A DNA stretch of 64,000 nt from Alphaproteobacteria bacterium (GCA_021775805.1 JAJFHD010000142.1:32816-96815), one strand, 5' to 3'; shown: positions 54,144 through 63,676, counted from the first letter of the stretch. Notes: a model not told the origin generated them from the letters alone. Translations and numbers: made by a program.

Positions 54144-55490
54144 CTAAAGACCGATAGGCTTCATGGTCATCGGGATGATGAGGACCAGCCAGGGCACAAA
54201 CACCAACAACAGGAGGCGGAAGATATCCGCGATCCAGAATGGCGTAACGCCCTTGAAGATGGTGGCGGTCGACACGTCTCCCAGCACACCGCGCAGCACG
54301 AACACGTTGAGTCCCACCGGTGGCGTTATAAGGCTGATCTCGGTCACAACCACAACGACGATGCCGAACCAGATCAGGGACAGTTCCTGGGTGGCTGCAA
54401 GGCTGTCGCCCGTCACTAGTCCGAGGTCGGCGACGAGCGGGGCAAATACAGGCACCGTCAGAAGCAGCATCGACAGGCTTTCGAAGACACAGCCAAGAAC
54501 AATGTAGACCAGCAGGATCAGCATCATAACGACCATCGGCGACACATCCCATCCGGTAACGAATGCGAGCAGGTCTTCAGGCATGCCGGCGCGAACGATG
54601 AAGCGCTGAAAGATCTGGGCGCCGATCAGGACTGCAAACAGCGTCGCGGTCGTCCGGATCGTTGACACCAGTGCATCCAGCAACCCCGCCCAGGTGAGTG
54701 TGCGCCGCAACAGTGCTATCAGAAACGCTCCGCCGGCCCCGATACCGGCCGCTTCCGTTGTGGTGTAAATGCCCAGATAAATCCCGCCGAGAATGGCAAC
54801 GAACAGAAGAACGATGCCCCAGACATTCTTGAACGCGTGAAGACGCTCGCTCCAGTTCGACCTCTCGGCTGCCGGCCCTGCCGCCGGGTTGCGGAACACG
54901 GTCCATCGTACGGCACCGAGATAGAATATCACTCCGATCAGTCCTGGTATGACGCCGGCCAGGAACAGCTTGTCGATGCTCTGCTCGGTCATGATGCCGT
55001 AGATGATCAGAATTACGCTGGGCGGGATAAGGATGCCGAGTGTACCACCGGCCGCAATCGATGCAGTCGCCAGGGAATCGCTATAGCCGTAGGCGCGCAT
55101 CTGAGGCATTGCTACCTTCGACATGGTGGCCGCCGTTGCCAGGCTGGATCCACAAATGGCGCTGAAGCCGCCACAGGCGACGATGGTAGCCATCGACAGC
55201 CCGCCCTTGCGGTGCCCCAGGAAGGCGTTGGATGCCTTGTAGAGATCGTTGGCCAAACCCGCCTTGCTGACGAGCATGCCCATCAGAATGAAAAGCGGCA
55301 CAACCGACAGGCTTTCTGTCTGCACGGTGTCGAGGATTGTCCCCGCCGCCGGTGATAACGATGCCTTCCAGTTCCAGTGATTGATCGCGGCAAAACCGAC
55401 GACACCCACAAGTCCCATGGCATAGGCAATCGGCAGCCGCAGGAACACCAGCACCAGAACCGCCGCAAATCCGATCAGGGAGATTTCCAT
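54144..55490 (-). CDS. TRAP transporter large permease (DctM-like)
   Basis: The 448-residue, roughly 12-helix large membrane subunit of a tripartite ATP-independent periplasmic transporter. Family segments include VPLFILMGMLVSKAGLA, GGFSAICGSSLATAATM, AAGGTLGILIPPSVILIIYG and ITPPVGLNVFVLRGV. Its ATG overlaps the stop of the small permease gene. It is the last gene of the minus-strand unit; no terminator is obvious downstream. Confidence 0.94.
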   Translation of the reverse strand: MEISLIGFAAVLVLVFLRLPIAYAMGLVGVVGFAAINHWNWKASLSPAAGTILDTVQTESLSVVPLFILMGMLVSKAGLANDLYKASNAFLGHRKGGLSMATIVACGGFSAICGSSLATAATMSKVAMPQMRAYGYSDSLATASIAAGGTLGILIPPSVILIIYGIMTEQSIDKLFLAGVIPGLIGVIFYLGAVRWTVFRNPAAGPAAERSNWSERLHAFKNVWGIVLLFVAILGGIYLGIYTTTEAAGIGAGGAFLIALLRRTLTWAGLLDALVSTIRTTATLFAVLIGAQIFQRFIVRAGMPEDLLAFVTGWDVSPMVVMMLILLVYIVLGCVFESLSMLLLTVPVFAPLVADLGLVTGDSLAATQELSLIWFGIVVVVVTEISLITPPVGLNVFVLRGVLGDVSTATIFKGVTPFWIADIFRLLLLVFVPWLVLIIPMTMKPIGL

Positions 55491-56053
55491 TAATGAAACA
55501 TGTCCTGTGGGGAAGCATCCTCGGATGATCCGGCGTCACCATCCTTCAGGCGCAATATGTCGACGATCAGCTTCCCGACAATCGCCAGGCCGGTCAACAG
55601 CGTCATGAAGGATATAAAGTACGCCACCGGATACAAGGGCCAATCGAGAAAGTCCGTTACATAACCCCGTTTGAAAAGGCGCTCGGACCGGAACAGCAGC
55701 CAGTCGACCATGACAAACAGGCAGCCGGCACTGACGACGTCCACCACGATGTCCCGGATCACCGCAAGCCGTTTCCGAAACAGGCTGTCCAGAAGATCCA
55801 CCGTGATCTGTTCACCCTTGGCGCTGGCGACCGGCAGGGCACAGAAAATGAGAACCGCCATCATCAAGCGGGTAATTTCGGTTTTGCCGTTTACGGGCGC
55901 ATTGAGAATGTACCGGCCAAACACGTCGACGCAGGTCAGAACCAGCATCGAGAACATCACCGCCGCGCCAAGAAACAGAATGATACGGGCCAGCCTGGAG
56001 CCGGCCCGTTCAAGTCGTTGAGCGAAAGAGTGTCGAGACACCCGCAAACTCAC
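55490..56053 (-). CDS. TRAP transporter small permease (DctQ-like)
   Basis: The 187-residue, four-helix small subunit: ARIILFLGAAVMFSMLVLTCVDVFGRY, ITRLMMAVLIFCALPVASAKGEQITVD, then two more helices. The GTG start overlaps the binding-protein stop (GTGA) and its stop overlaps the DctM start (ATGA), so expression of the three transporter genes is tightly coupled. Confidence 0.92.
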   Translation of the reverse strand: MSLRVSRHSFAQRLERAGSRLARIILFLGAAVMFSMLVLTCVDVFGRYILNAPVNGKTEITRLMMAVLIFCALPVASAKGEQITVDLLDSLFRKRLAVIRDIVVDVVSAGCLFVMVDWLLFRSERLFKRGYVTDFLDWPLYPVAYFISFMTLLTGLAIVGKLIVDILRLKDGDAGSSEDASPQDMFH

Positions 56054-57072
56054 TTCTTGTAGTTTGCCATGGTTTCTTCGATCAGGGCGACCGCTGCTGC
56101 CGCATCTGCACCCTTGTCGTCGACTTCTTTCATGACCTTGACGCGAATGGCCTTGGCGATTTCGGCAAACTTCGCCTGATCGTCAGAGCTGGCTTCCATC
56201 AGGGTGACGCCAACCTTTTTGGCGTTTTCGATACCGACCACATCCGCATCCGCCCAGGCCTTACCGGCATTCGCGGAGAGTTGCTCACCTGTCGTCGACA
56301 GGACAGCGGCCCGGTCTTCGTCCGACAAGCGCGACAGTGCCGCTTCACTCATGATGATCGAGAACGATCCACGGTAGAGGCCACCGGGCATCATGTAGGT
56401 GTTGGGCGCCACTTCAAAAAGCTTCAGGCTCTTGTTGGTTTCCATCGGCATCCAGACACCATCGGCAACGCCGCCGCTGAGGGTTTCGTAGACCTTTGGT
56501 GCCGGCACCTGGACCCCGACCACGCCAAGAGACTTGGCGACGTCGGCACTCACGCCGCCGCCGATGCGGATTTTCTTGTTGTTGAGATCTGCGAGGCTCT
56601 TGACGGCTTCGCGCATGTGAACCTGGCCGGGTCCATGGGTCATCATGGCGATAACGCGGACGCCTTCGTGCTCATTGAGCTTGGCGAGGTACTTTTCGTG
56701 GGCGCGCCAGTGGGCGACCGAAGCAGCTTCGGCGTCGCCGCTGTAACCGGGCAATTCAATCAGCTTGGTGCTGACAAACCGGCCCGGATTGTAGCCGTGA
56801 AATATCCAGGCGACATCCGCAGTGCCGTCCTCGACCAGATCAATCTGACCGGGAGGCGGCGCAAGGCCAAACTCGATCTTGCCGGAAACCCGTCCGTCGG
56901 TTGCCTTTTCAATCGCGGCAATCCACTGCGGAAAGATGACCTTGTTGACGGCATGAGGCGGAATCCAACTTGATATCTTAAGGACTTCCTGAGCGGATGC
57001 CGAAAGGCTTCCGGCCGTGATGACAGTCCCCAACACAGCAGCCGTCGCCAGCAATTTATTCAGAACACGCAT
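56050..57072 (-). CDS. TRAP transporter substrate-binding protein (DctP-like)
   Basis: A 340-residue periplasmic binding protein with a signal peptide (LLATAAVLGTVITAGSLSASAQ). The family motif region contains SLADLNNKKIRIGGGVSADVAKSLG, with the conserved Arg that binds a carboxylate in DctP proteins (KIRIGG). It suggests uptake of an organic acid. ATG 57072 has AGGAGGG directly upstream at good spacing. It lies 140 bp downstream of the acyl-CoA ligase gene on the same strand and may also have its own promoter there. Confidence 0.93.
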   Translation of the reverse strand: MRVLNKLLATAAVLGTVITAGSLSASAQEVLKISSWIPPHAVNKVIFPQWIAAIEKATDGRVSGKIEFGLAPPPGQIDLVEDGTADVAWIFHGYNPGRFVSTKLIELPGYSGDAEAASVAHWRAHEKYLAKLNEHEGVRVIAMMTHGPGQVHMREAVKSLADLNNKKIRIGGGVSADVAKSLGVVGVQVPAPKVYETLSGGVADGVWMPMETNKSLKLFEVAPNTYMMPGGLYRGSFSIIMSEAALSRLSDEDRAAVLSTTGEQLSANAGKAWADADVVGIENAKKVGVTLMEASSDDQAKFAEIAKAIRVKVMKEVDDKGADAAAAVALIEETMANYKK

Positions 57073-57212
57073 GGTTTCCCTCCTGGATTTTCTGTTTTCT
57101 AATTCTGGCATACCGACGGTCGGATATGCCAACGGCAAATTAGTTTCGTTTGTAACTATCAGCAATGTCCGGGATATGCAATATCTGCGTTGTTATTGAT
57201 CCCAAACAGTTG

Positions 57213-58739
57213 TCAATGGCCGGTGCCGACCTCCTGTCCGCGTTCCCCAATCATCCGGACCACGTCTTCGGGAACAATTTTGCCCATGGCGTTGCGCGGC
57301 AGGGCATCAACGAACACATAGGCCTTTGGGTGTTTGAAACGGGCGAGTTCAGCCGCCAACACCGCTGCAATATCGCCTTCCGTGACCCGCACCGGGTTCC
57401 TGCGCACGATTGCGGCGACCGGGACTTCCCCCCACCTTTCATCCGGCCAGCCGACCACACAGACCTCTTCCAGGCCGTCGATCGTTGCCAGTACGCGTTC
57501 GATTTCCGCTGAGTAGATGTTTTCACCGCCCGAAATGATCACCCGCTTGATACGGTCCTGAAAATAGAGGTGACCGTCTTCATCGAAGTGACCGATGTCA
57601 CCGGTCGCGAACCAGCCGTCGCGAACGGCCTTTTCAGTTTCATCGGGTCGGTTCCAGTAACCCAGCATGACGTTCGGTCCGCGCACACAGATTTCTCCAT
57701 CGACCAGCGGTTCGTCGATGATCGCACCGTGGCTGTCCGCCAGACGGATATCATTGTGCAGGGCCGTTCGGCCGGTCGCCAGGGGGTGGGATTTTCCCTC
57801 ACCCGGTTTTTGATAGGCGGCTATGGGACAGGTTTCTGTGGAGCCATACACCTGAACAACGGAAATTCCCTGATCTTCGAACGCCCCGATAAGGTCCACA
57901 GGCACAACCGACGATCCCGTCGTCAGCATGCGCAGACTTGAAAAATCGGTCGTCGTCCAACTGGCATGCCGCCGTATGGCATCCATGGTCGCCGGCACCA
58001 GCACCGCAAGGTCCGGCCTGTCGTTTTGAATGGCATCAAGGGTGTCGCCCGGATCGAACTGTTCATGAAGGTATACTGTCGCACCACAGTAAAGAGCGGG
58101 TGTGAGTTGGATGTTCAGGCCGCCGACGTGGAACAACGGCAGAACCACCAGCACCCGGTCGTCGGGTTTGAGTGCGTGCATGTGCACGCTGTTCAGCGCG
58201 TTGAAAAGGAGCGAACGCTGGGTATGGACGGTTCCTTTTGGCCGGCCGGTGGTGCCGGATGTGTAGACCAGCAGCACAGGATCACCCTCGTGGCCGTCGT
58301 CCGGCACGCGGTCCGTCCCGGTCTCGGGCAGCGCACCCTTTTCGAAATCCCCAGCCTTCATGACGTCGATGCCGGCTGCCACATTCACGGCGACATCTTC
58401 AAAGGCCTGATCACAGGCGATCAGACGTGGCGTACTGTCTTTCAGGATGAATGACAGCTCCGCCTCCGCGAGCCGCCAGTTCAACGGCAGCAGAATTGCC
58501 CCCAGGCGGGCGCAGGCAAACAACAGGGCCACCATTTCAGGATGATTGTAGCCCAGATACGCGACGCGATCGCCCTTCGACACCCCGTAGCCGGAGCACA
58601 ATTCGCGCGCGATGCGGCACGTCCAATCATCCAGGGTGCGGTAGGATATTGTCGTGGAACCGCAGACGATGGCGGCTTTGTCCGGCGTGAAAGCGGCATG
58701 TTGCGTAATCCATCGGCCAATATGGCCCATGTCAGTCAT
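57213..58739 (-). CDS. AMP-dependent acyl-CoA synthetase/ligase
   Basis: A 508-residue adenylate-forming ligase that activates a carboxylic acid as its CoA thioester. The P-loop-like motif is YTSGTTGRPKGTVHTQ, with VYGSTETCPI, DGWFATGDIGHFDEDGHLYF (containing the conserved Asp) and the C-terminal lysine motif PRNAMGKIV. The start ATG 58739 overlaps the acyl-CoA dehydrogenase stop by 8 bp. Being coupled to a dehydrogenase, it probably activates the compound oxidised in the same pathway. Confidence 0.92.
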   Translation of the reverse strand: MTDMGHIGRWITQHAAFTPDKAAIVCGSTTISYRTLDDWTCRIARELCSGYGVSKGDRVAYLGYNHPEMVALLFACARLGAILLPLNWRLAEAELSFILKDSTPRLIACDQAFEDVAVNVAAGIDVMKAGDFEKGALPETGTDRVPDDGHEGDPVLLVYTSGTTGRPKGTVHTQRSLLFNALNSVHMHALKPDDRVLVVLPLFHVGGLNIQLTPALYCGATVYLHEQFDPGDTLDAIQNDRPDLAVLVPATMDAIRRHASWTTTDFSSLRMLTTGSSVVPVDLIGAFEDQGISVVQVYGSTETCPIAAYQKPGEGKSHPLATGRTALHNDIRLADSHGAIIDEPLVDGEICVRGPNVMLGYWNRPDETEKAVRDGWFATGDIGHFDEDGHLYFQDRIKRVIISGGENIYSAEIERVLATIDGLEEVCVVGWPDERWGEVPVAAIVRRNPVRVTEGDIAAVLAAELARFKHPKAYVFVDALPRNAMGKIVPEDVVRMIGERGQEVGTGH

Positions 58740-60018
58740 CGGTTTCGCCGGCTTCGTAGAGCGCTTCACGGCCTATCCGGTCCATGCACAGTTCAGCGGT
58801 CCAAGGCAACATCAACGACCCGCACCGGCTATCGCGGTAGAGCCGCTCAAGCGGGAGGGCGCACAGCATCGACTGGCCGCCACAAGTGCGAATGGCAAGG
58901 CGGCACAAATCGTTGGACGTTTCCATGACGGTGTACTGTGCGGTATAGGCCCGCAGGATCTGCTCCTTGCTCGGCGAAGGCCCGGCTTCGGTAATCGCCT
59001 GGAACCAGATGGCCTTTGCACACTCGAGCTTGGTGTGCATCTCCGCCACCGCCAGTTGCTTGGTCGGATACATACGGCGCTTGACCGGTGGCGTTCCCGG
59101 CGCCTCGCCGCGAAGATATTGCACTGTGAAGTCGTAGGCTGCCTGTGCGATACCCATGTAGGTTGGCGACAGGGTGAGGAACATGTGAGGCCAGGACGAC
59201 GCGGCCTGAAAATAGACCCCTTGCGGCATCAGCTGGGCATCGTCGTCGACAAAGACGTCGTCGAACAGCAACGTTCTCGACACAGTCCCGCGCATTCCGA
59301 CCGGATCCCAGTCGCCGACCACGGAGACGCCGTCCGCCTTGGCCGGTATTGCGAGATAGAGCGTATCGCGCCGGCTTGGTTTCTGGCCTTCATGTATGAG
59401 CGTGCACAAGACCCCGTAGTAGTCCGCATGCCCGGCGAGGGATGCAAAGATCTTCTTGCCTGAAACCCTGTATCCGCCGTCCACTTTCCTGGCCTGTGTG
59501 GCAAACGGCGTGAATCCGGCGGCGGCCGAACTGCCTTCCGAGAACGGTTGGGAATAGACGGCACCCTCGTTCAGAATCCGCTTGTAGTGGATTGCGCGCC
59601 GGCGTTTGTGCTCGACGCGTTGCTCGTCCGACATATCGAGATCGTCCGCAAGAGTACCGCTCCAGAGACACGAGCACACATGCATGTTCCAGGTCAGCGC
59701 CGTGGCACCGCAGTAACGTCCGATTTCGGCCGCCGTCAGACAGTAGGCGCGAAATTCGGCCCCTTCCCCGCCATCGGCTTCCGGCACGCATATGCCCAGA
59801 AAATTGTGGCTGTGCATGTCCTTGTAATTCTGGGACGGGAAAATAGCGTCGCGATCCCATTGGGACGCTCGCGGCGCAAACAGTTCACGCCCAAGCCGGC
59901 GGGCCTTTTCGGCAAGCCTCGCTTCCTTTTCGGTCAACCGGAAGGCGGACGGGTCGAACATTGCCGAGTCGGCATCGCCACTAAAATCCACGTCAAGGGT
60001 CTGCGCTGCGTCAGCCAT
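58732..60018 (-). CDS. Acyl-CoA dehydrogenase family protein
   Basis: A 428-residue FAD-dependent acyl-CoA dehydrogenase. It has the N-terminal helical domain, the middle-domain strand region GGYRVSGKKIFASLAGHADYYG, and a C-terminal domain with TCGGQSMLCALPLERLYRDSRCGSLMLPWTAELC. The canonical YEGT catalytic-glutamate signature of short/medium-chain enzymes is not visible in that place, so it could be a variant dehydrogenase or a flavin monooxygenase of the same fold. ATG 60018 (GGAGGG upstream) overlaps the hydrolase stop by 8 bp. Confidence 0.87.
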   Translation of the reverse strand: MADAAQTLDVDFSGDADSAMFDPSAFRLTEKEARLAEKARRLGRELFAPRASQWDRDAIFPSQNYKDMHSHNFLGICVPEADGGEGAEFRAYCLTAAEIGRYCGATALTWNMHVCSCLWSGTLADDLDMSDEQRVEHKRRRAIHYKRILNEGAVYSQPFSEGSSAAAGFTPFATQARKVDGGYRVSGKKIFASLAGHADYYGVLCTLIHEGQKPSRRDTLYLAIPAKADGVSVVGDWDPVGMRGTVSRTLLFDDVFVDDDAQLMPQGVYFQAASSWPHMFLTLSPTYMGIAQAAYDFTVQYLRGEAPGTPPVKRRMYPTKQLAVAEMHTKLECAKAIWFQAITEAGPSPSKEQILRAYTAQYTVMETSNDLCRLAIRTCGGQSMLCALPLERLYRDSRCGSLMLPWTAELCMDRIGREALYEAGETDD

Positions 60019-60757
60019 TGAGTCTGCCCTCCAGAAAATTATCAAGTGTTTGGTTGAAATTCGTCGGCCGCTCGAGATTGGCCAGGTGTCCGGCATCGGC
60101 AATTTCGGCGTAGACCGCAGCCGGTATGCGTTCAGCCATGCGCTTCATCATCGGCGCCGGTGCGCTTGCGTCGTGTTCAGCGGCCAACACGAGCGTCGGC
60201 ACATCGATTGTCCCGAGGTCGGCACGCAGATCAAACGTCACCAGCAATTTCATGGAGGCCCGGTAGGTCTCGGATGTGACCGCGGCCATGCTTTCCTCTG
60301 CGACACGCATGCCTTGCGCGTCGGCGCCTGGCGCCACCAGCGACTTGACGATACCGGGTGCCATGTCGGTCATGGTCCGGCCGGCGTCCAGGGGGCCCAA
60401 TCGCTCTGCAACGAACTGCTTCTGAAAGTCACCGTCGGGCCGCCCGAATGCGGGACTCGTGCCGGACAACACAAGATGGGTCAGGCGATGGGGATGATCG
60501 CGGACCATCTGCTGGGCAATCATGCCACCGAACGAATGCCCTACCACGGCACATTGCTCTATTCCAAATGCGTCGAGGTCGTCTGCCAGTGTAGCGGCAA
60601 TGGATACGAAGCTGAACTCTTCCGGCAGCCTGCGGCCGCCATAACCCGGTATGTTCCAGCACAGGACAGTGTAGCGATCTTCAAAGAATTTGACCTGCTC
60701 GGGCCACACCCGCGATGAACCGCCTATGCCATGAATGAAGACAAGTGCCGGTTTCAT
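60011..60757 (-). CDS. Alpha/beta hydrolase, NicD-like (candidate N-formylmaleamate-type deformylase)
   Basis: A 248-residue alpha/beta hydrolase. The oxyanion-side motif is FIHGIGGSSRVW, the nucleophile elbow GHSFGG (Ser75), the acid region VLAAEHDASAP and the catalytic His ADAGHLANLERP. Its ATG overlaps the stop of the NicX-like gene (ATGA). In nicotinate and picolinate degradation, a NicX ring-cleavage enzyme is followed by a NicD alpha/beta hydrolase that deformylates the product. The pairing here suggests the same step, but the sequence alone does not prove substrate. Confidence 0.75.
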   Translation of the reverse strand: MKPALVFIHGIGGSSRVWPEQVKFFEDRYTVLCWNIPGYGGRRLPEEFSFVSIAATLADDLDAFGIEQCAVVGHSFGGMIAQQMVRDHPHRLTHLVLSGTSPAFGRPDGDFQKQFVAERLGPLDAGRTMTDMAPGIVKSLVAPGADAQGMRVAEESMAAVTSETYRASMKLLVTFDLRADLGTIDVPTLVLAAEHDASAPAPMMKRMAERIPAAVYAEIADAGHLANLERPTNFNQTLDNFLEGRLNG

Positions 60758-61803
60758 GCGAACACGCCCGGAACAATCCGCCCTTCATCGATCACGACGG
60801 TCCCATCCACGGTGATCGTGCATCCGCGGACCGGTAAATCGAAGTGCCCTTCGGTGAACCGGCCGGCAAATTCGTTGGCGCCTGTAGAAAACAGGAAATT
60901 GCCGGCATAGGCGCGGACCTCTGTCCCGTTGGTGTCACGCTGATCGTAAAACGTGAGCGCCTCATAGCGGGCCTTTGGGTTCATGCCCCATCCGACGTGC
61001 GACACGGCATAGGCATCCTTGTCGTCCCATACCGCCCAATACCGGCGCATAAGCTCCGCATCGGTTCCCTCACCGGCAATGTCGGTGACATAATCGTTTT
61101 CAATGGTCAGGCTGACCGGACGTTCCAGATAACGCTTGAAAGTCAGATTGACGTCACCGGCGTCAAGCACGAGTACGCCATTGACACTTGCACTCCCGGG
61201 AAACGAAACAACCAGGCCCGCCGGCCAGTGCGCTACAGTTCCCGGCCGGTCGGTGTATCCCCAGACACCGGCGGTTGATGCGCCGTCCATGGATACATGC
61301 AGATCAGTGCCGGCATTTGACGTCACCACCATTTCACGGGAGGCACGCAGCATCTTGATTGCCGCTTTGACCTCCTTGGTGAGTTCCGGATCAGGTGCCA
61401 GCCGTTCAAGGGCGTCGGGATGTTCATTGGAAATCATCATCACGCGCGGGCCTGACTTCAGAATTCCCGGCAACTCAGGCGCGTGAAGCAGGCCTTCGAC
61501 TGTCAAATCGACCACCATTGTGCAGGCAGCACACGCCGCAAGTATGCCCGGGTGGTGCTTGAGTGTCTGGGATCCACCGGTGGACCGGACCGGCGCAGGC
61601 GCGCTTTGGGGCGGCGTCACGGCACGCACATGTACCGGCTTCGCGCCCAGTTCAAGTAAAGCGAGTTCCGCAAGATGAACATTAAGCTCGCGCGATTGGG
61701 TTTCAGAGAGAATTGCAACGGATTCGTCCGGCTCGACTTTGCAAAGTCTGAACACGTTCACGAAAGCTTCGATCCAACGTCGCTCGATACGGTCGTTGAG
61801 CAT
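60754..61803 (-). CDS. NicX-like 2,5-dihydroxypyridine 5,6-dioxygenase family protein
   Basis: A 349-residue member of the M29-like fold family that contains NicX, the extradiol-type dioxygenase opening 2,5-dihydroxypyridine. Matching regions, from memory of Pseudomonas NicX, are AHWPAGLVVSFPGSASVNGVL, SHVGWGMNPKAR, RAYAGNFLFSTGAN and GHFDLPVRGC. The Fe ligands described for NicX (His, His, Asp) are present as His269, His320 and Asp322. ATG 61803 is preceded by GGGGACAGGG; an ATG four codons upstream is also possible. It is first in a coupled gene series and lies 97 bp after the MarR gene. Confidence 0.78.
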   Translation of the reverse strand: MLNDRIERRWIEAFVNVFRLCKVEPDESVAILSETQSRELNVHLAELALLELGAKPVHVRAVTPPQSAPAPVRSTGGSQTLKHHPGILAACAACTMVVDLTVEGLLHAPELPGILKSGPRVMMISNEHPDALERLAPDPELTKEVKAAIKMLRASREMVVTSNAGTDLHVSMDGASTAGVWGYTDRPGTVAHWPAGLVVSFPGSASVNGVLVLDAGDVNLTFKRYLERPVSLTIENDYVTDIAGEGTDAELMRRYWAVWDDKDAYAVSHVGWGMNPKARYEALTFYDQRDTNGTEVRAYAGNFLFSTGANEFAGRFTEGHFDLPVRGCTITVDGTVVIDEGRIVPGVFA

Positions 61804-61899
61804 CCCTGTCCCCATCTCACGTTGTCCACCCAGACAGTGAAGTTACGATAGCAAAATCACCGGTCCATGCAAATGAATAATTTGATATATAAAATACTT

Positions 61900-62361
61900 T
61901 TAACAATTCCGACCCGCTACCAGGTTGACCAACAGACGCTTAAGCTCTTGTAATTCCTCACTGTTCAGTCCTGCCGTGTCCACGTCCTCGCGGGCAAGCG
62001 CCGCAGCGATCAGTTTCTCGGCGGTTTCACGGCCTTCCGACGTCAACGTCAGCGCCACCTTCCGCCTGTCGGTGTTGCCGGTGACACGTGTCACCAGTCC
62101 ACGGTTTTCCATATGATCGAGCCGTCTCGACAAGGTTGGCTGCGGCACCAGAACATGTCTCGATAGTTGCGTGACCCCCATCCCGTCTGCTGCATCGTAC
62201 AATGTTCCCAGGACACGCCATTCGCTTTCCTTGATCCCCATGTTCTTGAGAATCTTGTGAAACGGCAGGCTTGTTCGCTCGGCGGCCTGCGCCAACAGGT
62301 AAGGCAGGTAGGACTTGACGAACCGAACCGGCTTGCCGTCCTGGGCGGACTTGGTACACAT
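61900..62361 (-). CDS. MarR family transcriptional regulator
   Basis: A 153-residue winged-helix regulator. The recognition region is GVTQLSRHVLVPQPTLSRRLDHMENRGLV, and the beta-wing VTGNTDRRKVALTLTSEGRE carries the DRR motif. It lies just upstream of the NicX-like gene on the same strand and divergent from the P450 gene. It probably controls this catabolic unit in response to its substrate, as NicR (also a MarR protein) does in the nicotinate cluster. Confidence 0.93.
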   Translation of the reverse strand: MCTKSAQDGKPVRFVKSYLPYLLAQAAERTSLPFHKILKNMGIKESEWRVLGTLYDAADGMGVTQLSRHVLVPQPTLSRRLDHMENRGLVTRVTGNTDRRKVALTLTSEGRETAEKLIAAALAREDVDTAGLNSEELQELKRLLVNLVAGRNC

Positions 62362-62384
62362 GGCCTAAAGGCAACACATTCCCC

Positions 62385-62397
62385 TTGCCAAATGCAA
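62385..62397. promoter_or_regulatory. Short inverted repeat between marR and P450 starts
   Basis: TTGC-CAAAT-GCAA lies near the middle of the 82-bp divergent region between the MarR and P450 genes. A small palindrome of this size in this position is a candidate MarR half-site pair, but four-base arms are weak evidence. Confidence 0.25.
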
Positions 62398-62443
62398 TGT
62401 TCTTTTGGATGACTGCGGGAAAGCAACGAGATTTGGGATCGAC

Positions 62444-63676
62444 ATGACACCTGCTGACAACCTTACCGAAGATAATGTACTGGATAATTTCGATCCCAGA
62501 ACTCTGCCAAAATCGTTCTATCAAGACCCCTATCCGACATACGAAATACTGCAGCGCAGATCGCCGGTTCATTTGTGTCCGGATGGCTCCTACTTTGTTA
62601 CCCGCTATGCGGATCTGGTGCAGATCTATCGCGACACGCGGACTTTCAGTTCAGACAAGAAGAAGGAATTCGGGCCCAAATACGGCGACTCTCCCCTATT
62701 CGAACACCACACCACAAGTCTGGTTTTCAGCGACCCGCCACTTCACACCCGTGTGCGCAAACTGATTGTCGGTGCGCTCACGCCGCGTGCCATAGACAGA
62801 ATGGAACCCGGTCTGATCACACTTGTCGACGCCCTCCTGGACGATGCCGAAGACAACAAGGACTTCGATCTTATCGACGATTTCGCATCCGCAATTCCGA
62901 TTGAGGTTATCGGCAATCTGCTTGATGTTCCAAGATCCGAACGCGGTCCGTTGCGCGGCTGGTCGCTTGCCATTCTGGGGGCGCTGGAGCCCACCCTGAC
63001 CCGCGAACAGGAGGAGCGGGGCAATGCTGCCGTCACCGAGTTCGTCGCCTACCTCAAGGGACTGGTGTCAGACCGGCGGCGAAACCCCGGCGACCCCGAC
63101 ACCGATGTACTCACACGCCTGATCGAGGGCGAAGTCGACGGTGAACGCCTGACCGAAACCGAGTTGCTTCAAAATTGCATCTTCATCCTCAATGCCGGCC
63201 ATGAAACAACCACCAATCTGATCGGCAATGGACTTGTTGCGCTGACGCAGTGGCCGGACGAGCGAAAGCGACTGATCGCTGACCCAACGCTGATCGGCTC
63301 CGCCGTCGAGGAAGTCTTGCGTTTCGAAAGTTCAAACCAACTGGGAAACCGGATCACCACCGGAACTGCCGTTGTCGGAGGCGTGGAAATGCCCGAAGAC
63401 ACCCGTATAACGCTGTGCATTGGCGCGGCGAATCGGGATCCGGAGCAATTCGGCGACCCGGCCCGGCTGGACCTCTCCCGCAAGCCGAACCGCCACCTGG
63501 CATTTGCCTCCGGACCCCACACCTGCGCCGGCCTCAGTCTAGCCCGGCTGGAAGGCAGAATTGCGATTGGCCGTTTTCTGGCCCGGTTTCCCGACTACCG
63601 GCTTCGCGGTATTCCCGTGCGCGGCGGCCGCGTCCGCTTTCGTGGATATCTCTCGGCACCGGTATTGCTCACCTGA
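62444..63676 (+). CDS. Cytochrome P450
   Basis: A 410-residue soluble bacterial P450. The I-helix oxygen-activation motif is LNAGHETTTN, the K-helix ExxR motif EEVLRFES, and the heme-binding loop FASGPHTCAGLSLARLEGR with axial Cys361. ATG 62444 is favoured over TTG 62405. No ferredoxin or reductase gene is adjacent, so electrons must come from elsewhere. It sits between two MarR genes, divergent from the NicX-like unit, and may supply an oxidation or dealkylation step of that pathway (inference). Confidence 0.93.
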   Translation: MTPADNLTEDNVLDNFDPRTLPKSFYQDPYPTYEILQRRSPVHLCPDGSYFVTRYADLVQIYRDTRTFSSDKKKEFGPKYGDSPLFEHHTTSLVFSDPPLHTRVRKLIVGALTPRAIDRMEPGLITLVDALLDDAEDNKDFDLIDDFASAIPIEVIGNLLDVPRSERGPLRGWSLAILGALEPTLTREQEERGNAAVTEFVAYLKGLVSDRRRNPGDPDTDVLTRLIEGEVDGERLTETELLQNCIFILNAGHETTTNLIGNGLVALTQWPDERKRLIADPTLIGSAVEEVLRFESSNQLGNRITTGTAVVGGVEMPEDTRITLCIGAANRDPEQFGDPARLDLSRKPNRHLAFASGPHTCAGLSLARLEGRIAIGRFLARFPDYRLRGIPVRGGRVRFRGYLSAPVLLT

